NCBI RefSeq assembly: GCF_900198195.1
Contig: NZ_LT899436.1
Location: 3,129,001 to 3,193,000, forward strand
Length of the DNA stretch: 64,000 bases
Reading direction: 5' to 3'
DNA from: Tenacibaculum jejuense
Lineage (GTDB): Bacteria; Bacteroidota; Bacteroidia; Flavobacteriales; Flavobacteriaceae
Shown: positions 1 through 10,600 of the stretch, one piece after another
How positions within the stretch are numbered: the first letter of the stretch is position 1
Layout: every line of letters starts with the position of its first letter
Program-made: the position numbers and the translations under genes
Notes under the pieces: generated by a model
Seen by the model: only the letters and a program-made list of their open reading frames with translations
What the model was told of the DNA's origin: nothing
Database searches by the model: none

Positions 1-855
1 GATCAACTTATGGTTACTAATAAAACTTCTTATTTTAATCATGGAAGAAGAAGAGTTACAACACAACAAACATTACATGAAGATGTTTTAAAACAACCGG
101 TTTTAGAAGTTCTTCAAGCTAAATTAGTTAAGAAAGATAAAAGTTATGCTATTATAGGTACCATTCAAAATGTTGATAATGTTCCAGCTGATGTTGTCAT
201 AAAAGCTACTTTATATAATGATGATAATAAATTATTAGCTCAATTTAATGCTAAACATCATATAAAACATAAATTGATGCCTAAGGAAGCTTCAAATTTC
301 AGAATTGATTTTGAAGGTATTGCTTGGTCTAAAACAAAAGACTCTATTCCTAAAATTTTTAATCCAGATGAGTTTACTCCTACAGAATTTGAAGAACAAC
401 CAACTCTTTTTAACTTGCATTGTGAAGGTAATGTTGCTAAAACTGATTTATATAAAAAAGTAAGCTTAAATGCAATACATGTAACTTCTAAAGAAATTTC
501 AGGTAACTTATTTAACACAGGCACTCAAGAAGCTACAATAACACAACTTTTATTATCGTATTACAATGCTGACAAAGAACTAATCTGGGTAGATCATAAC
601 TTTTTAAAAGAAAGTGTTCGTCAACAAAGAAGACAAAATTTTAGTTTTAAACCACCTGTTCTAGATAGTGTTAAAATAATTTACGACAAACTAGATTTTT
701 GTTTTGTTAATGGATTACCAAATGAAGCTATTTCTGAAAAAATGGTTCCTGGGCGTTTTACGTATCACTTAAAAAATAATCTTATTAAAGCTGAGGGAAA
801 AGGCTTTAATTTTATTAAAATTGAAACTGATAATTATATTGGAAATCCTAATTAA
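1..855 (+). CDS. Hypothetical protein, 5' end probably outside the window
   Basis: The reading frame is open from base 1, and the first ATG at 10 is preceded by in-frame codons without a stop, so the protein may begin upstream of the window. The visible 281-285 residues are soluble-looking. They contain two beta-rich segments (roughly residues 30-110 and 140-220) of the kind seen in small Ig-like or FxLYD-type extracytoplasmic domains. I do not recognise a family. The stop overlaps the next start by one base (TAATG), which implies translational coupling with the following membrane-anchored protein. The neighbourhood (glycosidase, glycosyltransferase, flippase) suggests a role in making or exporting a surface polysaccharide. 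That role is inference from context only. Confidence 0.6.
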   Translation, partial: DQLMVTNKTSYFNHGRRRVTTQQTLHEDVLKQPVLEVLQAKLVKKDKSYAIIGTIQNVDNVPADVVIKATLYNDDNKLLAQFNAKHHIKHKLMPKEASNFRIDFEGIAWSKTKDSIPKIFNPDEFTPTEFEEQPTLFNLHCEGNVAKTDLYKKVSLNAIHVTSKEISGNLFNTGTQEATITQLLLSYYNADKELIWVDHNFLKESVRQQRRQNFSFKPPVLDSVKIIYDKLDFCFVNGLPNEAISEKMVPGRFTYHLKNNLIKAEGKGFNFIKIETDNYIGNPN

Positions 856-2075
856 TGAAGTATCGATCACTACATATAATTTTTCAAATTTCACTAATTA
901 TTGTGTTTTTCTCTTTTAGAATACTAGTGCAAAAAAAAGATAAGACAGTATCATTTTTAAGTAAAAAAACAACAGTTTTAGCTGGCGAATCTGTAAAATT
1001 AGAGTTTTCTGCTAGTGATGATAATATTCAACTTTTTTGTACAAGCTCATATTCAACAGTAATTTTAACACCTAAACGCGTAGATAAAATATATCAGTTT
1101 GACTTACCTAAACATTTAACAAACAAACGAGGCGATATAGTTTGGAATGTAATACATCAAAATAAAACTTTACTGACAGGAAATATTACAGTCTTGCCTT
1201 CTAAAGAAAAAACAATTATGGAATCGTATGCAGGACCACCTAGTATTGTAGCTGGCGGTGAAGATTACTTTATGCTTACAGTTTGCCCAACAGACGAATA
1301 TGACAACCCCTTGTTAGATGATACTAATGTTTTGATAAATTATCAATTCGACTCTAAAATTGTTTCTTCAAATGAAAAGATTAAAAATTTAACTGCTTGG
1401 AAAACTATTTTTTCTTATGAAAAATCTGGACGGTTTTTGGTTAATTCAGAATGTAATGGCGTTTCTTCAAAAGAAATTACAACTGAAGTGTACCCTAACA
1501 ATGCTGTAAGATTTAAAATCACATCATCTAGATATCATGACTATGCAGATGGAAATCAAATCGCGAGTTTTAAAACATCAGTAATAAAAGATTCTTATGG
1601 CAATATTGTTAGCGATGGAACTCATGTTGTTTTTGTTACTAAAAATATTTCTGGTGATTTACTCACTTCTTATGGAAATACCATCGCCGGTGTCGCAACT
1701 GGAAAAATGTTACACCCAGACAGAAAAGAGTCTTGGAAAACATTTGCTTATGTTGATGGTATAGCTGAAAGCGATACACTTAACATTAAATTCAAAGAAC
1801 TTTTTACTGATTTTCAAGTTAAGTTTTCAGAAGATAATAGAGAAATTACTGTTGGCCCTATAAAAAGTTTTATGAATCAGTTGATACCAGACGGTTTTGT
1901 TACTAAATTGAATATTTACCAAAAAGATACCTTACTAGAAATTAAAGAAGTGCCAACAAGAAAAGGATATGCCAAGTTTTACTTACATCCAGATTTTTAT
2001 ATTGAAAATTCTTACGGATTAAAAATAGAAACAGGCGGAATTACCAAAAACTTCATTAAAGCATTAAAAAATTAA
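855..2075 (+). CDS. Membrane-anchored protein with Ig-like domains, unknown function
   Basis: This 406-residue protein has an N-terminal hydrophobic segment (about residues 8-24) followed by a beta-rich exported region. The stretch around residues 210-290 (an A(V/I)xFK... strand, then YGNIVSDGTHVVF and a glycine-rich turn) resembles bacterial Ig-like repeats of the invasin/Big_1 type. No catalytic motif is visible. It overlaps the upstream gene by one base and is followed one base later by a glycosidase gene, so the three form a tight operon. It probably acts in the periplasm or at the outer face as a binding or scaffold subunit of the polysaccharide system. The exact function is unknown. Confidence 0.55.
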   Translation: MKYRSLHIIFQISLIIVFFSFRILVQKKDKTVSFLSKKTTVLAGESVKLEFSASDDNIQLFCTSSYSTVILTPKRVDKIYQFDLPKHLTNKRGDIVWNVIHQNKTLLTGNITVLPSKEKTIMESYAGPPSIVAGGEDYFMLTVCPTDEYDNPLLDDTNVLINYQFDSKIVSSNEKIKNLTAWKTIFSYEKSGRFLVNSECNGVSSKEITTEVYPNNAVRFKITSSRYHDYADGNQIASFKTSVIKDSYGNIVSDGTHVVFVTKNISGDLLTSYGNTIAGVATGKMLHPDRKESWKTFAYVDGIAESDTLNIKFKELFTDFQVKFSEDNREITVGPIKSFMNQLIPDGFVTKLNIYQKDTLLEIKEVPTRKGYAKFYLHPDFYIENSYGLKIETGGITKNFIKALKN

Positions 2076-2076
2076 T

Positions 2077-3618
2077 ATGACTACTAAAAAAAGACACAAA
2101 ACACTACTTGTTTTCCTTTTTGTTTCTCTTTGTTCTATCTGTTTATACGGAATAAGTATCATTTTTAATTTTTTAAATACTGGTGCAGACAGAGCTTCTA
2201 TTTTACATTTATCTGTAGAAAGTAATGATGTGTATTTACCCAAAGTTACTTGGAGCTCTATAGATAATCCTGGTAGACCTATGGAAGAACAAACGTTGAA
2301 AGAAATACAAAAAGATTATTTAAATGCGTGGCATATTAAAAATATAGCATATCGAGAAAATAATCCGTACGGAATTAAAGATTACTATACAGATAGTGTT
2401 CAAAAAAAACTGATCAATACAATTAATTATAACAAATTAAACAAGGTACAAGTTGAAACTACTACACTTCAGCATGAACCAAAACTTAATTTTTACAGTG
2501 CAGATGGACAATTAGTAACTTTTACTGATGAAAATGTTGTAGAATATCAGAGAATACATAAAGATGGAAAATTTCTTTTTGAAACTGAACTAGCTTCAAC
2601 ATATAAAATCATGATGTTGCTTGAAGATGGATTTTGGAGAATTAGACATTTTGTAAAACAAAGAAACCCTGCAAAAAAAATCGAAAAAGAGACTTCAAAA
2701 TACGCTACAACTAGAAATGATTCTATTTTTTTAAACAATATTCCTTATAAAATTAAAGGCATAAATTATTACCCTCAAGATACTCCATGGGATATGTTTG
2801 GAAATAAATTTGACACTGATATTATTGAAAAGGATTTTAAGTTAATTCGTAGTCTCAAATTAAATACTATTCGAATTTTTATTCAATATGAGGATTTTGG
2901 AAAAGCAAATATAAAGCTCGAGAAAATCAAAAAATTAAAAGAAACTATTCGTATTGCTAAAAATAACGACTTAAAGGTAATTGTTACTCTGTTTGACTTT
3001 TATGGTGATTACTCAGTGCAAGATTGGACTTTAACGCACCGACACGCAGAAGCAATTGTAACTGCTTTTAAAAATAACGAAACAATTATAGCATGGGATA
3101 TTAAAAATGAACCCGACTTAGATTTTAAAAATCGTGGTGAAAAGAATGTATTAAAATGGTTGGAATACATAGCTAAAGAAATAAAAAAACACGATAAAAA
3201 TCACTTAATAACTATTGGATGGTCTAATTTTGAAGCTGCAAAAAAACTAACAAATATTGTAGATTTTGTTTCTTTCCATCATTTTAATGACAACTTTGAA
3301 AATGATTTCTCTTCTTTAAAGAAAGCTACTAAAAAACCTATTCTAGTTGAAGAATTTGGTGTGCCTTCCTATAAAAGTATTTGGAATTTATTTACTGGTG
3401 ATTCAAAAAAATCACAAGCAACATATCATAAAAAAATGCAAGAACATTTTAGAAAGTATAATGTTTCACATATGGCTTGGACATTATATGACTTTTCTAA
3501 AATTCCAACCGCTGTTGCTGGAAAACTTCCTTGGAAAAGAAACAAACAAAAACACTTTGGTTTTATCGATAAAAATGGGAAACAAAAACCTTCTTATAAA
3601 TTTATTGCTCCTGAGTAA
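2077..3618 (+). CDS. Membrane-anchored clan GH-A (GH5-like) glycoside hydrolase
   Basis: This 513-residue protein has an N-terminal transmembrane anchor (about residues 9-33), a linker domain of about 170 residues, and a C-terminal TIM-barrel glycosidase. Clan GH-A hallmarks are visible: an N-E-P motif with the probable acid/base Glu345, and E-E-F-G near the end with the probable nucleophile Glu426. An early barrel strand carries IKGINYYP, typical of GH5-like enzymes. The linker (DYYTDS, TYKIMMLLEDGFWRIRHF) resembles NTF2-like accessory regions. Its place beside a glycosyltransferase and a flippase fits trimming or editing of an exported polysaccharide rather than nutrient degradation. Substrate specificity cannot be read from the sequence. 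Confidence 0.75.
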   Translation: MTTKKRHKTLLVFLFVSLCSICLYGISIIFNFLNTGADRASILHLSVESNDVYLPKVTWSSIDNPGRPMEEQTLKEIQKDYLNAWHIKNIAYRENNPYGIKDYYTDSVQKKLINTINYNKLNKVQVETTTLQHEPKLNFYSADGQLVTFTDENVVEYQRIHKDGKFLFETELASTYKIMMLLEDGFWRIRHFVKQRNPAKKIEKETSKYATTRNDSIFLNNIPYKIKGINYYPQDTPWDMFGNKFDTDIIEKDFKLIRSLKLNTIRIFIQYEDFGKANIKLEKIKKLKETIRIAKNNDLKVIVTLFDFYGDYSVQDWTLTHRHAEAIVTAFKNNETIIAWDIKNEPDLDFKNRGEKNVLKWLEYIAKEIKKHDKNHLITIGWSNFEAAKKLTNIVDFVSFHHFNDNFENDFSSLKKATKKPILVEEFGVPSYKSIWNLFTGDSKKSQATYHKKMQEHFRKYNVSHMAWTLYDFSKIPTAVAGKLPWKRNKQKHFGFIDKNGKQKPSYKFIAPE

Positions 3619-3620
3619 GT

Positions 3621-4817
3621 TTATGCTGTTTTTACAACTCCTTTTTTAACTAAAAGTTTATCAAAATAATTTAAATACATATCTGCTACTTCAGACATAG
3701 GAAGGGATGCTGCAGCTTTATAATTTGCTCTTGCCAATTCTAAACGATAAACATCGTTAGTTACTACATTTTTTATTGCTGTTGCTAAAGACTCTACATG
3801 ATTTGGTTCAAAAAACTCTCCTCTGTAGCCTTCATCTTGAATTAAATCTGTTAAATCACCCAAGTTAGGCATAATCACAGCTTTACCATAACTTCCAGCC
3901 TGATGCAAAACTCCTGAACTACCAGTAGTTGAAGTATACGGAAAAACAACAACTGTGCTTTCACCAAAAATAACAGGAACATCCTCTTCTGCAACATAAC
4001 CTGTAAAATGTAAACCTGATACATGAGCGTATTTTTGTTTCATTTCTTCTATATAACCAGGCGTGTTAGGGCTATCAGTTCCAGCAACAACAATTTCTAA
4101 ACTCTCATTAGTTAACTCTCTAACTCTTTCAACAGCTTCTATCATCACTTCTACTCTTTTATATGTTCCAAATTTACCAAAGGCCATAACTTTTTTTGGA
4201 CCTTCAGGTAAGGAATAATCTGGCTCAGGAGGCATTTCAAAAGTTCCATGAGGTATTAATACAGCTTTATCTGTTTTGTATTTATCTTTAAGAGTATTCA
4301 CAAATTTTTGAATGGTTAATGCTACATAATCAGCCTTCAATAAAAATCGTGTTAATACAGTTCCTATTAACCCGTAAGTTTTTTGCAATAATTTATTTTT
4401 TGTAAATCCGGCGCTATTTAAATCCACCTGTTCTAAAATATTATGCAACAACACAATAGTTGGAATTCTTTTTAACTTACTTAAGTAAGGCATCATTAAA
4501 CCTAAAGCAGCCGGAACTTTTTTATCTCCAAATTTTAAAAATTGTAAATTATACAAAACGGCATCTGGTTTTGTTTCATTCAAAGCCTTGTTTACTGTGA
4601 TTAAATTTTTATAACTGTTAAACTTCCAACAGTTTTTTATAATCACTTTACAACCTTCTTCTTCAAAAAGTAAATGTTCATCTTTTACAGCTTCATCAGT
4701 TAATAAAATCAATTCTTCTACTCTATCGTTTAGTCGAAATTGTTTAACTAAATGATATCCATATTCATTTAATGTAACCTTACTTGGAGGAAATGCAGTA
4801 ACTATAGCTAATTTCAT
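3621..4817 (-). CDS. Glycosyltransferase family 4 (GT-B fold)
   Basis: This 398-residue cytoplasmic protein has the two Rossmann-like lobes of GT4 enzymes. The N-terminal acceptor lobe begins MKLAIVTAFPPSK. The C-terminal donor lobe has AFGKFGTYKRVEVMIEA, where the KR residues commonly contact the nucleotide-sugar phosphates, and the SSGVLHQAGSYGKAVI segment in the position of the usual E-x7-E loop. The family transfers a sugar from an activated donor with retention of configuration. The gene is convergent with the glycosidase, with two bases between their stops. It lies downstream of the flippase on the same strand with a gap of about 100 bases, so it is probably co-transcribed with it and adds a residue to the repeat unit being flipped. 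Confidence 0.8.
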   Translation of the reverse strand: MKLAIVTAFPPSKVTLNEYGYHLVKQFRLNDRVEELILLTDEAVKDEHLLFEEEGCKVIIKNCWKFNSYKNLITVNKALNETKPDAVLYNLQFLKFGDKKVPAALGLMMPYLSKLKRIPTIVLLHNILEQVDLNSAGFTKNKLLQKTYGLIGTVLTRFLLKADYVALTIQKFVNTLKDKYKTDKAVLIPHGTFEMPPEPDYSLPEGPKKVMAFGKFGTYKRVEVMIEAVERVRELTNESLEIVVAGTDSPNTPGYIEEMKQKYAHVSGLHFTGYVAEEDVPVIFGESTVVVFPYTSTTGSSGVLHQAGSYGKAVIMPNLGDLTDLIQDEGYRGEFFEPNHVESLATAIKNVVTNDVYRLELARANYKAAASLPMSEVADMYLNYFDKLLVKKGVVKTA

Positions 4818-4915
4818 ATGATTAAATTATTTAGAGTACTAATAAATATCTACCTTAATCTACTAGGAAAGGGCTGTTTTCGCTTGCGAGCACAAAACTA
4901 CAGACGAAACACAAC

Positions 4916-6172
4916 TTACTGTAGTTCAGTTTTTTTCTTTCTATAAGTTTTAAAAAAGAAAAAGAAAAGTTGCACTATTAACAATACTAACATAGCTAGT
5001 ATTTGTACGATAACAACCTCTTCTAAACTATTATGAAAGTAAATAATAAGAAGTACTTGAGTTATACCTAAAACACCAGTGATTACTACTGGTATATATT
5101 GATCTATTGATAAAAAGTAATATGCAAAAACATTCGATATAGCAAATATTGATGTTGCTAATGCATATTTCCATAATAAAGGAGCAATAGCTACGTAAGC
5201 TTCTCCGAATAAAACATTTACTACAAACTCTGGAAATAAATAACTTCCTAAAACTATCGTAAATGAAAGCACCGTAATATAACCTACATATTTTAAGAGT
5301 ATACTACCATGCGGTAAACCTTCTTTTTCTTTATTAACTACTGCTGGTAGTAGTAACATTACAAACATCCATGCAACAAAATAAACTACTCTTCCTATTA
5401 ACGCTAAAGAAGCATATAAGCCTGCTTTATAATTATCAAAATAATGTTTTACTAAAAGTATATCACTATTGTTGATAATAATTTGCGTACACTCATAAAA
5501 AGCTGTGAGTATAAAAAACTTCATCACTAGTTTTTTTTCTGCTTCATTTAATTGTAAAGTTGGTTTAAAAGCTTTTTTTAATGTAAACGGAAACAAGCTA
5601 AAAAATAATGAAATTAAAATACCTGTAGCTATTATTACAGACGATTGTATGTTACTTAGTATGTATAATAAAAATAATGTTATAATTAATCTACTTAGCA
5701 TTTCTGCTTGATAAGTAATCGATAAATCAACAAATTTTTTATTTCCTTGAAAAACTCCTCGATTTACACTCATTAAAAAGTAAATAGGTACACCTAGCCC
5801 AAAAATTAAAAACATTGAAGAAGTGCTAGTATTGAAAATTTGTTGGAGATATCCAGATGATAAAACTATAATAACTCCAAAAATTATTCCTGCTATTAGA
5901 GTTCTTTTGGTAATAAGATGTATAAAACTTTTTTCAATTTCATCATCAAAAATAACTGTGTATTTAGCTGTAACTAGTTGAAAAGTCATTGCTACAAAAG
6001 ATAGAACTAATAAAAAAGTAATTAGTATTGCGGCATCAGCAAATGCTGTAGGACCTAGTATGCGACCTACAATTAAATTGTACAGATAATTTCCAGCATT
6101 AACAAATAATGCACTTAGCATAAACACTTGCTCCGGACGAATTGACTTCGGGGGTAATAACTTCAATTTCAT
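4916..6172 (-). CDS. Polysaccharide flippase, Wzx/MATE-like (MOP superfamily)
   Basis: This 418-residue integral membrane protein has about twelve hydrophobic helices across its whole length and a short basic C-terminal tail. The N-terminal pattern (VFMLSALFVNAGNYLYNLIVGRILGP) matches the first two helices of polysaccharide export proteins of the MOP superfamily, which flip undecaprenyl-linked oligosaccharides across the inner membrane. The glycosyltransferase gene follows on the same strand. The divergent TPR/outer-membrane gene begins 126 bases away, so this interval should contain promoters for both directions. The transported glycan is unknown. Confidence 0.8.
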   Translation of the reverse strand: MKLKLLPPKSIRPEQVFMLSALFVNAGNYLYNLIVGRILGPTAFADAAILITFLLVLSFVAMTFQLVTAKYTVIFDDEIEKSFIHLITKRTLIAGIIFGVIIVLSSGYLQQIFNTSTSSMFLIFGLGVPIYFLMSVNRGVFQGNKKFVDLSITYQAEMLSRLIITLFLLYILSNIQSSVIIATGILISLFFSLFPFTLKKAFKPTLQLNEAEKKLVMKFFILTAFYECTQIIINNSDILLVKHYFDNYKAGLYASLALIGRVVYFVAWMFVMLLLPAVVNKEKEGLPHGSILLKYVGYITVLSFTIVLGSYLFPEFVVNVLFGEAYVAIAPLLWKYALATSIFAISNVFAYYFLSIDQYIPVVITGVLGITQVLLIIYFHNSLEEVVIVQILAMLVLLIVQLFFFFFKTYRKKKTELQ

Positions 6173-6298
6173 ACGTTTTACTCTTTTCCAATTTACATAA
6201 ATTAAATTTATTAAACGATAAAATTTTCAAAAATGGGTGTTTTTCTTAAGAAGAAATAAAGTATATTTAGAAGTACATTACTATTTAAAACTTCGTAG

Positions 6299-8359
6299 AT
6301 GAAAGAAAAAATGTCCCTCGCCATTATTATCATTTGTTTTAATATCCCTTATCTACTTGCTCAAGTAAACATGGACAAAGGTTTTAAAATGCTTGAAACA
6401 GGTGACTTTAAAAATGCTAAGTTATTTTTTGAAAATGTACTAAAACAAACTCCTAATAATAAAACAGCCAAGCTCTGTTATGGTAGAGCTTTAGGTTTAA
6501 CAGGTGAGACAGAAAAAGCAACTTCATTATTTACTGAATTATTAAATGGTTATCCTAATGATTTTGAAATCAAACTAAACTATGCAGAATCTTTACTCTG
6601 GGATAAAAGATTTCTGAAAGCAAAAAATTATTATGAGAAACTTCTTAAAGAAAAATCTAATAGTTTTAATGCACTTTTAGGATATGCAAATACTTTATCT
6701 AATTTAAAAGAATATAATTCAGCTCTTAAATTTGTAAATAAAGCTCTTGATGTTTCTCCCAACAACCCTAACGCTATGATATCTCGAAAATATATTAGAT
6801 TAGGATTAGCAGATACTCTTTTTAAGCAAGAAAAATTGGAAGAAGCCATGTTTTTTTTAAATGAAAACTTTAAAGATTTTAAGGATGATAAAGAATCTTT
6901 ACAATTACAAACAAATATTTTTTTAGCTAAAAAAGAGTATGAAAATGCAAAACTTAATTACTCCAAAAATTTAACAACTAAAAAAGACTCTGTTGTTTCT
7001 CTTAATGGTTTGTCGTTAATTGCTCATTTGCAAAAAAAGGATAGAAAAGCGTTACAATTTGCTGAAAAAGCTTTAGTAAAACTACCTCAAAATAAAAATC
7101 AACCATATGTAGAAAGAACTAAAGAACGATATGTACAAGCCTTAATCTGGAACAAGAAAAATAAAAAAGCTAAGCGAGAAATTAAGAAACTTTATGAAGA
7201 ATATGGAGATAGAAATTGGATTCATGCTTTGAATGCAACACTTCAAACTTACAGAGGAAATTCATCTGAAAGCGTAAAATATTATCAAAAAATACTAGAT
7301 CAGGATAAAACATCTTTTGATGGAAATTTAGGTTTAGCCAATGCTTTATTTGCAAACGATGAGCATAAAAAATCTTATAAAGCAGTACAGGAAACTTTAC
7401 AGGTTTTTCCTCGACAAAAAGATGCTATGGCACTTGAAAAAAAGCTATTATTAAAATTTACACCACATGTAAAACAACGTTTTAATTATAGTTTTGATAG
7501 TGGTGATAACATTTCTTACGCGTCTAATACTTCCATGGAATATCCATTAAATACTAGGCTAACTTTAACTTCTAGCTTGAACTTAAGAGACACAGAAAAT
7601 AAAAACTCTGGAGTTTCTACCAGTGCTATTAACTTTAGTGGAGGATTGAATTATATCATTTTACCTAAATTAAAATTAGTTTCTAGCATAGGATTAAATA
7701 AAGTTGGCTCTGAAAATTCAAATTACAATCAGTTTTCTGCAAATATTGCTTTACACATAAAACCTTTTAACCTTCAAAATGTTGAGATTGGTTACAGTAA
7801 GCAATTAGAAAATTTTAATGCTGATCTATTAAATAGAAGAATTGTAAATGATAATTATTTTATCAATTATAATATCAATACTAATTTCAACTTAGGGTGG
7901 TTTAATCAATATTTTTTAACACAATTAAGTGACGGTAATCAAAGAAATTTATTCTTCACTTCTTTGTATTACAACTTTATTTCAGATCCTGTGTTAAAAG
8001 GAGGTTTAAATTATCAATTTATAACTTTCAATCAACAAGTTCCTTCAATATACTTTAGTCCAGAACGATTTAACAATGCTGAAGTTTTCCTAGAACTACT
8101 TAAAGACGAAAATAACATCGCTCCAAAAAACTGGTATTATTGGCTTAGTGGTGCTACTGGTCTTCAATTTATTGATGATAACTCTAAACAATTAACGTAT
8201 AGAATACAATCTAGATTAGGATATAAGTTTTCTTCTCGATTTTTCCTACATGTCTTTGGACAACATACAAATATTGCATCTGCAACTGTAGGAGGCTTTA
8301 CTTTTACCAATTTAGGTATTTGTTTAAAATGGTATTTAAAAAATAGTGCGCTAAAATAA
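6299..8359 (+). CDS. TPR-repeat protein with C-terminal outer-membrane beta-barrel (YaiO-like)
   Basis: This 686-residue protein has an N-terminal signal peptide (residues 1-21, ending in LLAQ). Many tetratricopeptide repeats follow over residues 25-380 (for example NNKTAKLCYGRALGLTGETEKA). The C-terminal 300 residues alternate polar and aromatic strands and end in a barrel-like strand (LGICLKWYLKNSALK). This layout, periplasmic TPR followed by an outer-membrane barrel, is that of exopolysaccharide export proteins such as PgaA and BcsC and of YaiO-type barrels. It is likely the export port of the neighbouring locus. A strong hairpin terminator follows the stop directly at 8361-8388. Confidence 0.7.
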   Translation: MKEKMSLAIIIICFNIPYLLAQVNMDKGFKMLETGDFKNAKLFFENVLKQTPNNKTAKLCYGRALGLTGETEKATSLFTELLNGYPNDFEIKLNYAESLLWDKRFLKAKNYYEKLLKEKSNSFNALLGYANTLSNLKEYNSALKFVNKALDVSPNNPNAMISRKYIRLGLADTLFKQEKLEEAMFFLNENFKDFKDDKESLQLQTNIFLAKKEYENAKLNYSKNLTTKKDSVVSLNGLSLIAHLQKKDRKALQFAEKALVKLPQNKNQPYVERTKERYVQALIWNKKNKKAKREIKKLYEEYGDRNWIHALNATLQTYRGNSSESVKYYQKILDQDKTSFDGNLGLANALFANDEHKKSYKAVQETLQVFPRQKDAMALEKKLLLKFTPHVKQRFNYSFDSGDNISYASNTSMEYPLNTRLTLTSSLNLRDTENKNSGVSTSAINFSGGLNYIILPKLKLVSSIGLNKVGSENSNYNQFSANIALHIKPFNLQNVEIGYSKQLENFNADLLNRRIVNDNYFINYNINTNFNLGWFNQYFLTQLSDGNQRNLFFTSLYYNFISDPVLKGGLNYQFITFNQQVPSIYFSPERFNNAEVFLELLKDENNIAPKNWYYWLSGATGLQFIDDNSKQLTYRIQSRLGYKFSSRFFLHVFGQHTNIASATVGGFTFTNLGICLKWYLKNSALK

Positions 8360-8360
8360 A

Positions 8361-8388
8361 AACCCTTTTGTAAAGCTACAAAAGGGTT
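8361..8388. terminator. Hairpin terminator after the TPR gene; first unit of the repeat array
   Basis: A perfect 12-bp stem (AACCCTTTTGTA / TACAAAAGGGTT) with a four-base AAGC loop starts two bases after the stop codon. It is flanked by A/T runs, so it can terminate in both directions. It is the leftmost of eleven related hairpins in the array and the only one whose loop lacks a C-run on the minus strand. Confidence 0.75.
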
Positions 8389-10452
8389 TATCAACCAAAT
8401 AAATCTAAATGCTTCTTAACGAAGCGGGTTTTTCAAATAATGAAAAATGAAATTTTTAAGATTTGGGGTACTTCTATCTATTAAAAAACTATTCTAAAAA
8501 ACTTATTTACACTTCAAAAGTAAGTTAGCTTATCATCTTATTTTCTTTTAAATCGACACTTACTGTTTTATGTATAGTTAAAATAACATTTACATTCGAC
8601 GAACAGTTTTTAGATAAAAACTCACACCTTTAACAATTCATAACTTAATCTATATAACTAATTGAATCTCCTGAAACAACATTCGTTTAAAAGACTAATT
8701 ATAATTAAATTACATTTGACTGTTCTTTGCTCAATTAACTGTTTAGATAGTATAAATTAAAAAACCTTCTGCTACTTGGAGTTGCAAAAGGTTTCTTATT
8801 AATCAACCAAATAATTTTTTGAGTCTTCAAATTTAAAGAAGGGAATTATTTATAATGAGAAAACATAAACGTTTATAAATAGTTTGGGATAATTACTACT
8901 TACTTCTTACACTTCAAAAATACTACAGATATCAATTTATTTCTTGAAAAATCGCTTATACGGAGTAATCTTAAGACTAATAACGAGTGTAGATCGTTAA
9001 CTTGTTTATCATTGATAACTAATCCATTTTTAAGTAATATTAAAAAACTAAAAAACCTTTTACAGTTGGGAGTTGTAAAAGGTTTTTAAATTGAAAACAA
9101 ACATATACTTTCTAAATTTATCTTAAATGGAATTCACTAAAAAAACATAAACTTTTATAAATAGTTAGGGATAATTACTACTTACTTCTTACACTTCAAA
9201 AATACTACAGATATCATATTTATTTCTTGAAAAATCGCTTATACGGAGTAATCTCAAGACTAATAACAAATGTAGATCGTTAACTTGTTTATCATTGAAA
9301 CTAACCTATTTTCAAGTAATACTTAAAAACTAAAAAACCTTTTACAGTTGGGAGTTGTAAAAGGTTTTTAAATTGAAAACAAACATATACTTTCTAAATT
9401 TATCTTAAATGGAATTCACTTAAAAAAACATAAACTTTTATAAATAGTTAGGGATAATTACTACTTACTTCTTACACTTCAAAAATACTATAGATATCGT
9501 GTTTATTTCCTGAAAAATCGCTTATACGGAGTAATCTTAAGACTAATAACGAGTGTAAGATCGTTTACTTGTTTATCATTGAAACTAACCCATCTTTAAG
9601 TGATATTTAAAAACTAAAAAACCTTTTACAGTTGGGAGTTGTAAAAGGTTTTTAAATTGAAGATAAACGTATATTTTCTAAATTTATCTTGAATGGAATT
9701 CACTCAAAAAAACATAAACTTTTATAAATAGTTAGGGATAATTACTACTTACTTCTTACACTTCAAAAATACTATGGATATCATATTTATTTCTCAAAAA
9801 TCGTTTAGTTGGAGTATTGTATAGATTAACTACTTACATAAATCGTTCGCAAGTTTTTATCAAAAAAATTACATAGTATAAAACATAAAACCTTTTGCAA
9901 TTGGGGTCTGCAAAAGGTTTTATTAATCAACCAAATAAATCTAAAAACCTTCAAATAATGAAGGGCGTTTTTATAATGAAAAAAACAAAAAACTTTTATG
10001 TATTGTAAAACTTTTAATTCTTATTTACACTTCAAAGATACTGATAACAAACGCTTTAAACTTTGCATTTTAGCTATAAAGTAGTTTACTTTAGATGAAT
10101 GGTTTAAACCACTCGTTAAATCGATTTAAACACCTAAAAATCAAACAACTGAAACATCTACAAATAAAAAACCTTTTGCAATTGGGGTCTGCAAAAGGTT
10201 TTTATTAATCAACCAAATAAATCTAAAAAACCTTCAATTTTTAGAAGGATGTTTTTCTATAATGAAAAAAACAAAAAAACTTTTATGTATTGTAAAACTT
10301 TTAATTCTTATTTACACTTCAAAGATACTGATAACAAGCTCCTTAAAACTTAATTTTTAGTTATGAAGTAGTTTACTTTAGATGAATGGTTTAAACCACT
10401 CGTTAAATCGATTTAAACACCTAAAAATCAAATAACTGAAACATCTACAAAT

Positions 10453-10600
10453 AAAAAACCTTTTGCAATTGGGGTCTGCAAAAGGTTTTTATTAATCAAC
10501 CAAATAAATCTAAAAAACCTTCAATTTTTAGAAGGATGTTTTTCTATAATGAAAAAAACAAAAAAACTTTTATGTATTGTAAAACTTTTAATTCTTATTT
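10453..10600 (-). ncRNA. Candidate small RNA of about 150 nt (representative unit 8 of the array)
   Basis: On the minus strand a TATCTTTG box (10614-10607) matches the Bacteroidota -7 consensus TAnnTTTG, putting the start near 10600. The predicted RNA contains a small hairpin (CCTTCTAAAAATTGAAGG, 10518-10535), a conserved unpaired GATTTATTTGGTTGATTA segment, and a terminal hairpin with loop GACCCCAATT followed by U residues at about 10453. The other ten units give equivalent 140-150-nt predictions. A canonical -33 TTG is not evident, so the promoter would need help. All units carry TCG (mostly TCGTT) 71-74 nt upstream of the box. Strand and expression are inferred, not shown. Confidence 0.45.

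Noticed and set aside
4860..4915. Terminator between flippase and glycosyltransferase genes
   Set aside because: Only a short GCTTGCGAGC palindrome without a T-run on the transcribed strand is visible.
8390..8505. Peptide genes in units 1-5 of the array
   Set aside because: The ATGs open frames of only 7-14 codons that differ among units and are not conserved.
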